DNA from: UTCHB3 sp964371075
Lineage (GTDB): Bacteria > Bacteroidota > Ignavibacteria > Ignavibacteriales > Ignavibacteriaceae
NCBI GenBank assembly: GCA_964371075.1
Contig: CAYJKN010000004.1
Coordinates: 62,001 to 126,000 of the forward strand
Reading direction: 5' to 3'
Length of the DNA: 64,000 nucleotides
In this document: piece after piece, positions 53,258 to 63,229 of the stretch
How positions within the stretch are numbered: the first letter of the stretch is position 1
Layout: every line of letters starts with the position of its first letter
Position numbers and translations under genes: made by a program
Notes under the pieces: generated by a model
The model's input: only the letters and a program-made list of their open reading frames with translations
What the model was told of the DNA's origin: nothing
Databases searched by the model: none

Positions 53258-56200
53258 GTACCAAATTTTTTACAAATGATCCCGAAAACACCCTGCTTGA
53301 AAAATTTGAAGGGGTATTTCAATACAATAATGTCCATCAATTTGATGCACTTGTGGGCTATTTTCGCTCCTCAGGCTATTTTAGGGTAAGACCATTTTTA
53401 GATAAGGTACCAAAAGTTCGAATTTTGGTCGGCATCAATGTCGATAAGCTCCTTAATGATGCCACTCAGATGGGTTTGGAGTTCTTTAAAGATGAAAAAG
53501 CTACAAAGGAAGATTTTGTCGCAAAGGTTATTGAGGATATAAAAGACTCTAAATATGACAAACCAACCGAAGAAGGAATTATTCAATTCATTCGTGATTT
53601 GGTGGATCAAAAACTTGAAATTCGAGCCCACCCTGACAAAAAACTTCATGCAAAGGTATATATATTTAGACCTGAGCCTTTTAATCAGCATACACCTGCT
53701 TCCGTAATTACAGGTTCTTCCAATTTTACTGATGCTGGCCTCGGTTTTGGCAATCAATACAACTATGAATTTAATGTGATATTAAATGATTATTCTGATG
53801 TGGTTTTTGCCACTTCGGAATTTGAAAAGCTGTGGAATGAGGGGGTTCAGATACTCCCCGAAGATGTGAGTAATCTTAAAAAGCTAACCCACTTAAATGA
53901 AGAGATAACACCTTTTGAACTTTACATTAAGCTTTTAATTGAATACTTTGGCTCAAGTATTGATTATGATCCTGACTCGATGGGTGACCTCCCGGGCAAT
54001 TTCAAAAAGCTTTCATATCAGGTTGATGCGGTAAATGAAGGCTTTAATATGCTTGTTAAGCATAACGGATTTATTCTTGCAGATGTGGTTGGTCTTGGCA
54101 AGACAGTAATAGCAGCAATGGTCGCGAAAAAATTTCTAATCGAAAACGGGAGAGAAACCACCAGAATCCTGGTTGTATATCCTCCTGCAATTGAGAAAAA
54201 CTGGAAAAACACTTTTAAATCATTCACTCTCGACAGATATACCAAATTCATTTCCAACGGCAGTCTGAGTAAGATACTTGAAGGAAATACGGATTATTGG
54301 AACAAGGAAGAATATGATTTAATAATCGTTGATGAGGCCCATAAATTTAGAAGTCACCAAACAGAATCTTTTAATGACCTGCAATTAATTTGCAAGTCAC
54401 CCCGTCAAAATAAAGGAAAAATTGCCGGCTTGCAGAAAAAAGTAATTCTGGTCACAGCTACTCCACTGAATAACAAACCCGATGATATCCTTCACCAAAT
54501 ATCAATGTTTCAAGATCTTAGGCAATCAACCTTACCGATTGGTAATCTGACCTCCTTTTTTTCTCCCTTGATTGAAGAATACAAGAATCTGAAAAGGTAT
54601 GATAATTTGGATATCGAAAAACTTAGGAAAATTTATGCAAAAATTAGAAAAAATATTGTTGAGCCAATAACCATCAGGCGTACCCGTACAGATATTGAAA
54701 ATATTGAAGATTATAAAAAAGATATCAAGGAACAAGAAATAGTTTTCCCAAAAGTGAATCCTCCAAGGAAAATTGAGTATATCATGGACCAAAAACTGAA
54801 CGAACTTTTTTATCGAACAGTTTTTTACTTGACCGACCCTGACAAAATACAATATCACCGGTACCAGGCTATTTACGGATTAAAAAATGAAGTTCAGATT
54901 AAGTATTACGAAAACGCTGAACGGGTTTCTAAATCATTGGCTTTTATAATGAAAACAATGCTTATCAAAAGATTGGAAAGCAGTTTTTATTCTTTCAAAA
55001 AATCCCTCTCTGCTTTTCAAAAAGCCACTGACAGAATGATAGAAATGTTTGGGAACGATAAAATTTTTATTGCTCCCGATACAGATGTTAACAAATTACT
55101 CGACAAAGGATGGTCAGATGAGGAGATTGAAAATGAAATTGAAAGACTTTCAGAAAAGAATCCCAAAAACAGGATATTTAAGAGCAGTGACTTTAAACCT
55201 GAATTCATTGTACATCTTAAAAAAGATGCCACATTATTAAAGGACTTAGTCGAAAAATGGGATGGAATTTCCAAAGATCCAAAATTAGAGATATTCTTGC
55301 GGTACCTTAACGATGAGTTTTTTGATAAAAAGATAAATCTTGAAAGCAAACTGGTTATTTTTTCAGAATCTAAAGATACAGTCAAATATCTGGCGGAAGC
55401 TCTTAAGGGGCAAAACAGAAATGATATACTTAGCATTTCGAGTGAAAACAGACGAGGTAGCTACGATCTTATTGTAAATAACTTCGATGCGAACATACCG
55501 GGAGATAAGCAAACTGATGATTACAACATTATTATAACAACCGAAGTTCTCGCAGAGGGAGTAAACCTTCACAGATCAAATGTGGTGATTCACTATGACA
55601 CCCCATGGAATTCAACCCGGCTGATGCAAAGAATTGGTAGGGTGAACAGAATTGGAACAAAATCACCTGAGATTTATAACTATGTGTTTTATCCTTCTGC
55701 TCAAGGAGACTCACAAATCAGGCTCAACAGAACAGCCTTTATGAAAATTCAGGCGTTCCACAGTGCCTTTGGAGAAGATAACCAGGTTTTTTCAGTAGAT
55801 GAGATTCTTGATGATGTTAAATTATTTAGCGGGCAATTTAAGGAGGAAGAGGATGAAAAACTCAAGTACCTTTTCTTTTTAAGGAAGCTGAAAAAAACAG
55901 AACCTGCTCTTTTTGAAAAGGTAAGTAATTTACCTTTAAAGGCAAGAACTGGACGCAATTCCCTTATTTGTAAAAAAGAACATTTAAGCGGTCAAACCAT
56001 AGCTTTTCTTAAAACAGATATAAAACATGAGTTTTATCTTGTTAATGATACCGATTACCCCAAAGAAATTACACCAATAGACGCAATCAAAATATTTGAA
56101 GCTAAAGTTGACGAACGCGCAGCACCGTTGATCGAAAATCATCATGAACATGTTCAGGCTGCTCTCACATTTTTCTTAAGAGAAGATCAGAAAGCAAATC

Positions 56201-56535
56201 TTTCGCAGACGGACCCTACGGCTTTAGGTGGTGTTGCCCAGAGAGCAAAATTATTTTTAACTCAAGTTTCCAAACACACAACTTCGAAAGAGAAGTTGCA
56301 CAATAATCTCCTTAAACTTGTAAGGTTGATAGATATAGGAAAATACACAAATCTTGCTTCAGATGTTGATAAACTGCAAAAAAAAGTTCGTAAATTAAAT
56401 TTGAACCTTAATGATTGTTTGGAGGGTCTTGAGGAAATAATTAATATCTACGATCTTAATACTCTTGATTTTCTTATATCCAACAAAAAAGAAATTTCGG
56501 AACCACAACTAATTCTATCACAATCTTTTGAATAG
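53254..56535 (+). CDS. PLD-nuclease / SF2 (SNF2-like) helicase, restriction-type defence protein
   Basis: A 1,093-residue fusion. Residues ~1-200 form a phospholipase-D-type nuclease domain with one HxK motif (H132-A-K134) and GSSNF at 154-158; a single HKD motif would need dimerisation. The helicase shows motif I GLGKT (280-284), motif II DEAH (360-363), LVTATPLNN (III), EVLAEGVNLHRS (V) and QRIGRVNRIG (VI, 792-801). The C-terminal ~250 residues are helical and unassigned. Such proteins pair with adenine methyltransferases in DISARM (DrmD-like) and in PLD-type ATP-dependent restriction systems such as NgoAVII/CglI. The methyltransferase gene follows after 2 bases. Likely role: DNA translocation and cleavage of unmodified DNA. 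Confidence 0.85.
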   Translation: MSTKFFTNDPENTLLEKFEGVFQYNNVHQFDALVGYFRSSGYFRVRPFLDKVPKVRILVGINVDKLLNDATQMGLEFFKDEKATKEDFVAKVIEDIKDSKYDKPTEEGIIQFIRDLVDQKLEIRAHPDKKLHAKVYIFRPEPFNQHTPASVITGSSNFTDAGLGFGNQYNYEFNVILNDYSDVVFATSEFEKLWNEGVQILPEDVSNLKKLTHLNEEITPFELYIKLLIEYFGSSIDYDPDSMGDLPGNFKKLSYQVDAVNEGFNMLVKHNGFILADVVGLGKTVIAAMVAKKFLIENGRETTRILVVYPPAIEKNWKNTFKSFTLDRYTKFISNGSLSKILEGNTDYWNKEEYDLIIVDEAHKFRSHQTESFNDLQLICKSPRQNKGKIAGLQKKVILVTATPLNNKPDDILHQISMFQDLRQSTLPIGNLTSFFSPLIEEYKNLKRYDNLDIEKLRKIYAKIRKNIVEPITIRRTRTDIENIEDYKKDIKEQEIVFPKVNPPRKIEYIMDQKLNELFYRTVFYLTDPDKIQYHRYQAIYGLKNEVQIKYYENAERVSKSLAFIMKTMLIKRLESSFYSFKKSLSAFQKATDRMIEMFGNDKIFIAPDTDVNKLLDKGWSDEEIENEIERLSEKNPKNRIFKSSDFKPEFIVHLKKDATLLKDLVEKWDGISKDPKLEIFLRYLNDEFFDKKINLESKLVIFSESKDTVKYLAEALKGQNRNDILSISSENRRGSYDLIVNNFDANIPGDKQTDDYNIIITTEVLAEGVNLHRSNVVIHYDTPWNSTRLMQRIGRVNRIGTKSPEIYNYVFYPSAQGDSQIRLNRTAFMKIQAFHSAFGEDNQVFSVDEILDDVKLFSGQFKEEEDEKLKYLFFLRKLKKTEPALFEKVSNLPLKARTGRNSLICKKEHLSGQTIAFLKTDIKHEFYLVNDTDYPKEITPIDAIKIFEAKVDERAAPLIENHHEHVQAALTFFLREDQKANLSQTDPTALGGVAQRAKLFLTQVSKHTTSKEKLHNNLLKLVRLIDIGKYTNLASDVDKLQKKVRKLNLNLNDCLEGLEEIINIYDLNTLDFLISNKKEISEPQLILSQSFE

Positions 56536-56537
56536 CT

Positions 56538-59500
56538 ATGACACACAGTGAAATAAGTGGAATATTAACCTCTGGGTACAATCAATATATATGGAAGGGA
56601 TTTCTAAAAAAATTGTTTCCGGGAGTCAAATTTAATATCTCTCCTGACAAGCTGGAAAATCCAAGCTTTAACCATATGGCAACGGCCCTAGGACTTGGAT
56701 ATATCGTCACCAATGAAAATGGAATAAACCGAAACATCGGAATTTTTGAAGTTAAACTTGACGAAGGTATTGTTCTCGAAAGGAACAGAGTTGGGCTTAG
56801 GAATCTTTTGCGAAAACATTGGAAAAATCTTGATGGGGCATTTATTGTTTACTATCAGGATTCAACGAGTATTTGGCGGTTTACTTATGTCTCTGAACTG
56901 ACAGGTTTTAATGATTCGGGAGAATATGTAAATATCAAAACCGACCCTAAAAGATACACTTATATTTTTGGTGAAGGTGAAAGTTGCAAAACTGCCGTTG
57001 AAAGGTTCTTATTCCTTGAAACGAAGGGGAGCAAAGTTTCAATTGATGATATAATTGAGGCTTTTTCTGTCGAAAAACTTTCAAAGTCATTTTTTGACAG
57101 TTACAAAATAATCTATGAGGAGTTTTGTACTTATCTGACGAATAAAAGGAGCATCTTTCAGCCAATATTTAATGGAGATGATAAAGAACTTAGAGACTTC
57201 ACTAAATTGTTGCTCGGCCGAATAACATTCATCTATTTTATTCAGAAGAAGGGATGGCTGGGTGTTCCTCCCGACGGAAAATGGGGAGAGGGTGATACCC
57301 AATTTCTCTGGAATTTGTATCGAGAGTACAAACCTAAATCCCTCTTTTATAAAAATGTTTTAACCAGACTGTTTTTTGATTCCCTGAATAACCCAAGAGA
57401 AAATGACCTCATTGAGTTAACGAAGGGTAAGTTAATTAAAATTCCATTCCTTAACGGAGGATTGTTTGAGGAGGAGAATGTTAAATACCGTGAGATAGTA
57501 TTTGATGAACATTTATTTGATAAACTATTCGAATTTTTTAACCAATACAACTTTACAATATACGAAGACGACCCCACCGAGCATACTGTTGCTGTCGATC
57601 CGGAAATGCTTGGTCATATATTTGAAAATCTCCTGGAGGATAACAAGGACAAGGGAGCATTTTATACTCCAAAAGAAATTGTCCACTACATGTGTCAGGA
57701 AAGTTTAATTGAATACCTCACAACATGGTTTGAAAACAAAGGTTATGAGGTAATCGGTTATGCTTCTTTTAAAGATATAAATACACCTGGATTATTTTCA
57801 GGTAACGATTATACCACCGATCAAATGGAATTTGAACTTCCTGTTTATGACAATCAAAAAAAAATAGACAGGATTTTGATCGAAAAACTGCTTATAAAAA
57901 CATTGGATGAGTCTGATATAGGGTTGATTAAACATTATATAAATGAATTTAACCTTGCTCTAGATAGTGTAAAGATTTGTGATCCTGCAATTGGTTCGGG
58001 GGCTTTTCCTATGGGACTCCTACAGGAGATTTTCTCAGCGAAACAGACCCTCTGGTTCTTCAAACACAAGAATTTGATTGACTTTCCGGCTTCAGAAATA
58101 AAACTTAACATAATTCAAAACAGTATCTATGGCGTTGACATCGAAAAGGGAGCTGTTGATATAGCCCGACTCCGGTTTTGGTTAAGCCTGGTTGTGGATG
58201 AAATTGAGCCTAAAGCCCTTCCTAACCTGGATTATAAAATTGTCGTTGGAAACAGCCTTGTGAGCAAATTGGGGGAAGATATCGTTGACATTGACTGGAA
58301 TATAGACAAAGCCAATCTTGAAATCTTTGAGAGTGAGCTTTATGATCGCAAAACTGATTTGATCAAGAAAATCAATCAGGAACAGAAAGAATTCTTTTAT
58401 TCTGACACAACCAAGAAAAAACTCTCTTTAAACATCCGAAACCTGAAAATTGATCTATTAATCACTCAGTTGGAATTGTTGAAAGCCACAAACAGGCGAG
58501 AAAATAAACTTGCACTCTCAGTAAAAAAAATGCCCACACAAACCGGAATACGGTTGCAAAGTCTAGGCTGGGATGAAAGTATTAAACAGTTAAAGAGGCT
58601 TAAAGAAAGTCCAGAAAAACCACTCAATTTCTTTGACTGGAAATTAAACTTTCCGGAAATCTTGAATGCATCCATAAATCAAAATCCGGGATTTGATATT
58701 GTTATCGGAAATCCCCCATACATTAACATCAAGAATCAAACAGAAGAAACACGTAATATATTAAAAGAAAAATTCAAAAATTCTAGAGGTGCTGACATAT
58801 ATGTTGGTTTTATTGAACTTGGTTTTAGCTTATTGGGGAAAAATAAACCATTAGCTTTCATAATACCAAATAAATTTTTCGGAGCAGCGTATGGGAAGTC
58901 TATAAGAGAAGAAATCCGCAAGAGTAAAACAATAATTACTATTTGGGACTTAAAAGACATAAAGGTTTTTGAGAATGCTCAAATCTCTACTATCGTATTT
59001 ATTTGTATGGATAAAAAAACAGGTTATAATACAAAAATTAAAAAAGACGATACCGTTCTAACAATTGATAACATATTTGATAACACGAATAAAATTCAGA
59101 TTGAATCTTCTGACGGTGAGAAAGATTTTTTAAACAAAATATTCCACAATACAACTCCACTCAAATTAGTTTCTGAAATACGTACAGGAATAATGGGGTT
59201 CGAATATTGGAAAATGGAGCCCATAATTGAGTCTTTAGGAAAAATCAACAGTAAGAATGTCCCAATTTATACCAATGGGAATTTTACTAAATATCGAGAC
59301 AACTGGAAAACAAATGAAATAACCCTGTATAAAAGTAAGTATATTGCTCCAACAATCAGTTTAGACCCTTTGTTCTTAAATAAAAATACGATTGAATTAT
59401 TTATAAAGGCGCCCAAGATATTGGTTAGGGGTGTTTCTAAGCAGGTATCATGTATAATAGATCACAAAGGATGTGGTTTACTTGTTGCAGTTCATTCAAT

Positions 59501-59858
59501 TATTCCATCAAAAATTAATATTTACTTGTTGTTGGGAATCCTCAATTCTAAATTAATTAATTGGGTACACCTAAAAACCTATTACTCTATTCGTATTCCA
59601 CAAGGCTCGTTAAAGTACCCTGTTGAGTTTTTTAATTCAATTCCCATACCAAGAGATTTAGTAAATAACATCAAAATACAGAATCTTGTAATGGAGGTTC
59701 TCACAAATATTAAACTCGATCAGAATATTTGCCTCTTTGAGCAACAAATAGACAATCTGGTTTACCGCCTATTTGACCTGACATATGAGGAGGTAAAAGT
59801 GATTGACCCTAAGTTTTCTTTGACGGAAGAGGAATATCAGGAGATACTCTTGGAGTAA
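56538..59858 (+). CDS. Eco57I-type N6-adenine DNA methyltransferase (restriction-modification)
   Basis: A 1,106-residue protein. The SAM site is DPAIGSGAF (D482 onward) and the catalytic motif is N725-P-P-Y728 in VIGNPPYINIK, the gamma-type adenine methylase order with Eco57I-like middle region (HIFENLLEDNKDKGAFYTPKEIVHYM). The C-terminal third is the probable target recognition domain (KISNSIPIPR-like FFNSIPIPRDL). The N-terminus contains GIFEVKL (E71-V-K73), which could be the end of a PD-(D/E)xK nuclease core, but no clear Asp partner is evident. It probably protects host DNA for the PLD-helicase encoded 2 bases upstream. The region from ~58.7 kb looks AT-richer than the rest, as is common for recognition domains. 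Confidence 0.88.
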   Translation: MTHSEISGILTSGYNQYIWKGFLKKLFPGVKFNISPDKLENPSFNHMATALGLGYIVTNENGINRNIGIFEVKLDEGIVLERNRVGLRNLLRKHWKNLDGAFIVYYQDSTSIWRFTYVSELTGFNDSGEYVNIKTDPKRYTYIFGEGESCKTAVERFLFLETKGSKVSIDDIIEAFSVEKLSKSFFDSYKIIYEEFCTYLTNKRSIFQPIFNGDDKELRDFTKLLLGRITFIYFIQKKGWLGVPPDGKWGEGDTQFLWNLYREYKPKSLFYKNVLTRLFFDSLNNPRENDLIELTKGKLIKIPFLNGGLFEEENVKYREIVFDEHLFDKLFEFFNQYNFTIYEDDPTEHTVAVDPEMLGHIFENLLEDNKDKGAFYTPKEIVHYMCQESLIEYLTTWFENKGYEVIGYASFKDINTPGLFSGNDYTTDQMEFELPVYDNQKKIDRILIEKLLIKTLDESDIGLIKHYINEFNLALDSVKICDPAIGSGAFPMGLLQEIFSAKQTLWFFKHKNLIDFPASEIKLNIIQNSIYGVDIEKGAVDIARLRFWLSLVVDEIEPKALPNLDYKIVVGNSLVSKLGEDIVDIDWNIDKANLEIFESELYDRKTDLIKKINQEQKEFFYSDTTKKKLSLNIRNLKIDLLITQLELLKATNRRENKLALSVKKMPTQTGIRLQSLGWDESIKQLKRLKESPEKPLNFFDWKLNFPEILNASINQNPGFDIVIGNPPYINIKNQTEETRNILKEKFKNSRGADIYVGFIELGFSLLGKNKPLAFIIPNKFFGAAYGKSIREEIRKSKTIITIWDLKDIKVFENAQISTIVFICMDKKTGYNTKIKKDDTVLTIDNIFDNTNKIQIESSDGEKDFLNKIFHNTTPLKLVSEIRTGIMGFEYWKMEPIIESLGKINSKNVPIYTNGNFTKYRDNWKTNEITLYKSKYIAPTISLDPLFLNKNTIELFIKAPKILVRGVSKQVSCIIDHKGCGLLVAVHSIIPSKINIYLLLGILNSKLINWVHLKTYYSIRIPQGSLKYPVEFFNSIPIPRDLVNNIKIQNLVMEVLTNIKLDQNICLFEQQIDNLVYRLFDLTYEEVKVIDPKFSLTEEEYQEILLE

Positions 59859-59953
59859 GGGTATTATAGAGTATTCGATTCTTTTGAATTTGGTGAGAAA
59901 TTTAAAGTAGTATTTAATTATTCATTTATCCAATAAAAAAACATGAGCTTAGT

Positions 59954-61594
59954 ATGTATAGGAAAATATTTATTCGAGCAGTGAAAATCACAAATTTCAA
60001 ATGCTTTAAGGATGAGTTCATAATCTCTTTTAATAAAGGCTTAAATATTATTGTGGGCGATAATGAAGCGGGGAAATCAACCATCCTTGAGGCAATTCAT
60101 CTTGCCCTCTCGGGAATGCTAAATGGCAGGTATTTAAAAAACGAAATTAATCAGTACTTATTTAATGTTGAAACGGTTCGCAATTATTTAGATGGGATTA
60201 AAAATCGTAATTATTTAACTCCTCCTGAAATAACTATTGAAGTTTTCTTTGGTGGAGATGATCTTCCCATTTTCGAAGGTGATGGGAATTCATTTAGGAG
60301 AAAAGCAAGTGGTATATCACTAAAAATAGGGTTCAATGAAAATTTTAGAGCCGAATATGAGGAGTTCGTTCGTGCTGAAGAAATTGTTGCTTTGCCAATC
60401 GAGTATTATGAAATGACCTGGACATCCTTTGCCAGAGAAAATATTACAGTTAGAAATATTCCGCTCAAATCTGCCTTTATTGACTCAGCCAATTCTCGTT
60501 TTAAGAGTGGTTCTGATGTGAACATTACGAGTATCATTAAGGATTATTTAGAACCTAAGGAAATTATTGCTATACTTCAGGCTCATAGAAAAATGCAGGA
60601 TACATTCGCCTCTGATGAAACGGTTCAAAATATTAACGAAAAATTAAATGGTGTTATTAACCTATCCAGTAAATCGATATCTGTTGCTGTTGATTTATCA
60701 ACAAAAAATTCTTGGGAGGGGAGTTTGGCAGCTTTCTTTGATGAAATTCCATTTCAGCAAATTGGGAAAGGAGAACAATGCATAATAAAAACGAAAATAG
60801 CATTGAATCACAAAAAAGCAGAAGAAGCCAATGTTATACTGTTAGAAGAGCCTGAAAACCATCTTTCTCACTCCAAACTCAATCAATTGCTTTGTGGCAT
60901 TAAAGAATTTATTGAACAAAAGCAAATTATAATTTCGACTCACAGCAGTTTTGTTGCAAATAAATTGGGAATTGATAGTTTGATTTTGCTAAATCATCGA
61001 AAATTACTAAGACTTCATGAATTGCAACTTGAGACAAAAAGTTTTTTCGAAAAACTGTCTGGATATGATACCTTAAGACTTGTGCTCTGCAAAAAGGCGA
61101 TTTTAGTCGAAGGGGATTCAGACGAATTAGTCGTTCAAAGAGCATTTATGGATAACAATGAAAACAGGTTGCCAATTGAATGCGAAATTGAAGTTATCTC
61201 GGTTGGCACAGCCTTTCTCAGATTCCTGGAAATCGCGAAACATCTTAACAAAAATGTTACGGTTATCACTGATAATGATGGGGATGTAGAGGCGGTTAAT
61301 AGTAAATACAGTGATTTTTTAACACCTGACTCAAATATAAAAATATGCTTTGATGACATTATGGATATCCCAGAGAATGCTGTCGCAAATTTTAATTATA
61401 ACACCTTGGAACCTAAAATACTTAAAGCAAACAGCCTGGAAGTACTTAATAGAATATTGAATAAATCCTTTACGGAGGACCAAAAACTTCTAAATTATAT
61501 GCAGAAAAATAAAACTGAGTGTGCCCTAAAGATATTTTCAAGTAAAGAAAAAATCGATTACCCTGCGTATATAATCGATGGTATTAGTGAATGA
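59954..61594 (+). CDS. OLD-family ATP-dependent nuclease, GajA-like (Gabija)
   Basis: A 546-residue protein with N-terminal ABC-type ATPase and C-terminal TOPRIM domain. Walker A is GDNEAGKS (35-42), the signature GKGEQ, Walker B NVILLEEPENHLSH, and the H-loop IISTHSSFVANKLG. The TOPRIM residues are E386 in ILVEGDSDE and D440-N-D442. This is a class 2 OLD nuclease as in Gabija GajA (about 580 residues), and the next gene is a UvrD-like helicase, the Gabija partner. In the known system GajA cuts phage DNA when nucleotides are depleted. ATG 59954 follows a 95-base gap after the methyltransferase, so it may be a separate unit. Confidence 0.85.
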   Translation: MYRKIFIRAVKITNFKCFKDEFIISFNKGLNIIVGDNEAGKSTILEAIHLALSGMLNGRYLKNEINQYLFNVETVRNYLDGIKNRNYLTPPEITIEVFFGGDDLPIFEGDGNSFRRKASGISLKIGFNENFRAEYEEFVRAEEIVALPIEYYEMTWTSFARENITVRNIPLKSAFIDSANSRFKSGSDVNITSIIKDYLEPKEIIAILQAHRKMQDTFASDETVQNINEKLNGVINLSSKSISVAVDLSTKNSWEGSLAAFFDEIPFQQIGKGEQCIIKTKIALNHKKAEEANVILLEEPENHLSHSKLNQLLCGIKEFIEQKQIIISTHSSFVANKLGIDSLILLNHRKLLRLHELQLETKSFFEKLSGYDTLRLVLCKKAILVEGDSDELVVQRAFMDNNENRLPIECEIEVISVGTAFLRFLEIAKHLNKNVTVITDNDGDVEAVNSKYSDFLTPDSNIKICFDDIMDIPENAVANFNYNTLEPKILKANSLEVLNRILNKSFTEDQKLLNYMQKNKTECALKIFSSKEKIDYPAYIIDGISE

Positions 61595-62673
61595 AACTAG
61601 AAAAGAATAAGTTAATCCTGGCAGCTGCTGGATCAGGAAAAACTACTTTTCTGATTGATCATGCGCTCCAGGAACATCCAGGCAATACACTTATTACATC
61701 ATATACGATATCGAATTGTGATGAAATTAAATATAGAATCATAAATAAACTCGGATCAATACCTAATAATCTTGATATATTACCTTGGTTCACATTTTTG
61801 TTAAGACATGGAGTAAAACCATTTCAAGGTACTCTTTTTAACGAAAAAATTAAAGGAGTCTTTTTAGTTAAAAGTCAGTCCACTCAGTTTGTTAAGCAAT
61901 CCGATACGAGAAATTATTATTTCAATGGTGGCTACCAAATTTATACAGATAAAATTGCAAAATTTGTCATTGAATGCGATCAACTTTCTGCCGGTGCTGT
62001 TGTCGATAGAATATCAAGGGTGTATGATAGGATACTCATTGATGAATTTCAAGATTTGGCTGGATATGACCTCAACCTGCTTACTCTGTTATTTAAGAGT
62101 GAAATTGAGGTCGTAATTGTTGGGGATCCGAGACAGGGGACCTACTCGACCAATAGTGCCCAAAAGAATAAGAATTTTCGCAGAATTAATATTGTTGAAT
62201 ACTTTGCCCCAGAGAAAGGTAAAAATCTAGTTTTTGATGATACAACCCTAAACACAAACTATCGCTGTACAAACGAGATATGTGAATTCTCTGATAAGTT
62301 CAATCCCCAACTGAGCAAATCACAATCAGGTAATTTAAGAACTACCGGCCATGATGGACTATTCACTGTACCAAAAGAGTTGATTACTCAATATCTTAAT
62401 GAATTTTCAGCCATGCAACTAAGGTATGATGTGAAAGTGAAGGTGAATGAGAATTTCCCAGTCATTAATTTTGGTAATTCCAAGGGACTGCAATTTGAGA
62501 GAGTTCTTATTTATCCCACAAAGAAATTCTTTTCTTGGTTGAAAGTCGGTTTACCCCTTGAACCAATTACTAATGCAAAATTCTATGTAGCATTTACAAG
62601 AGCCTCTCAAAGTGTTGCTGTTGTAACAAATGAGGATCTTAGCGGTTATGGATTTGCGAGATATGGAGAATGA
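61591..62673 (+). CDS. Short UvrD-like SF1 helicase, GajB-like
   Basis: A 360-residue UvrD/PcrA-type ATPase. Motif I is AAAGSGKTTF (K17), motif II D151-E-F-Q-D155, motif III VVIVGDPRQGTY, motif IV region TLNTNYRCTNEI, motif V GLQFERVLIY and motif VI FYVAFTRASQ. The core is complete, but it is much shorter than GajB (about 490) and classical UvrD (about 720): little room is left for the 1B and 2B subdomains. Its ATG overlaps the GajA-like stop by 4 bases, so the two are coupled. It may act as a sensor of DNA ends more than as a processive helicase (inference). Confidence 0.85.
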   Translation: MKLEKNKLILAAAGSGKTTFLIDHALQEHPGNTLITSYTISNCDEIKYRIINKLGSIPNNLDILPWFTFLLRHGVKPFQGTLFNEKIKGVFLVKSQSTQFVKQSDTRNYYFNGGYQIYTDKIAKFVIECDQLSAGAVVDRISRVYDRILIDEFQDLAGYDLNLLTLLFKSEIEVVIVGDPRQGTYSTNSAQKNKNFRRINIVEYFAPEKGKNLVFDDTTLNTNYRCTNEICEFSDKFNPQLSKSQSGNLRTTGHDGLFTVPKELITQYLNEFSAMQLRYDVKVKVNENFPVINFGNSKGLQFERVLIYPTKKFFSWLKVGLPLEPITNAKFYVAFTRASQSVAVVTNEDLSGYGFARYGE

Positions 62674-62953
62674 CAAATGGAGCATCATCTGAATATGATT
62701 ACATGCCCTCGAAGACCAATCTAAATTGCACGACCTAAAATCTATAATTTTTAAGTCCAAATCTTAGATTGATATTTTTATCAATAATAATGGGTTGCGG
62801 AATTAACCTTTGGGAAGAAGAATTTTGATGAAGCATTTCGCTGCTATGCAGGACATTGAGCAGGAAAATTTGCTAATTTACCACTGAAACTATATTTTTC
62901 AGATTCAGTTAAAATTAAATATTTATTGTTTCAATATTTTTGGAGTAACTAAA

Positions 62954-63229
62954 ATGGATGCAGAACAAGAACGAATTAAGAAGAATCTGTTTAATAAGAT
63001 TATGGCCTCTCTTAATAGGCTTGAGGCAAAAAGATTGATTAATGAAGACGTAACAATCCTAGATATCTTTATAAATTTACCTATTACCCCACATTATACA
63101 ACAGAATTTTTCCTTGGAGGTATGGGTTTTCCCTTAATTGCACTTTTGGGGAAAAGCGGTCGTGTTTATTTTTTTGCGTTGAGACATTTACTTTCCGAAA
63201 GGGAAATTGAAGATGCTACCAAAAAATAA
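62954..63229 (+). CDS. Hypothetical protein, 91 residues, in defence island
   Basis: No family recognised. ATG 62954 has 'ttggagtaactaaa' upstream. The N-terminal half is a charged helix (AEQERIKKNLFNKIMASLNRLEAK); the middle has TTEFFLGGMGFPLIALLG, then GRVYFFALRHLLSEREIED. No membrane helix or signal peptide. It overlaps the next gene by 17 bases, so both are one unit. The 280 bases before it hold no gene that I can support. Confidence 0.6.
   Translation: MDAEQERIKKNLFNKIMASLNRLEAKRLINEDVTILDIFINLPITPHYTTEFFLGGMGFPLIALLGKSGRVYFFALRHLLSEREIEDATKK

Noticed and set aside
53254..59858. Complete DISARM or BREX system
   Set aside because: DrmA, DrmB and a separate DrmC are missing, as are BrxL, PglZ and BrxC; only the helicase and methyltransferase types are shared.
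62674..62953. Small gene at 62828 (19 codons) in the gap after the UvrD-like gene
   Set aside because: Too short, no ribosome site, and no similarity that I can recognise.
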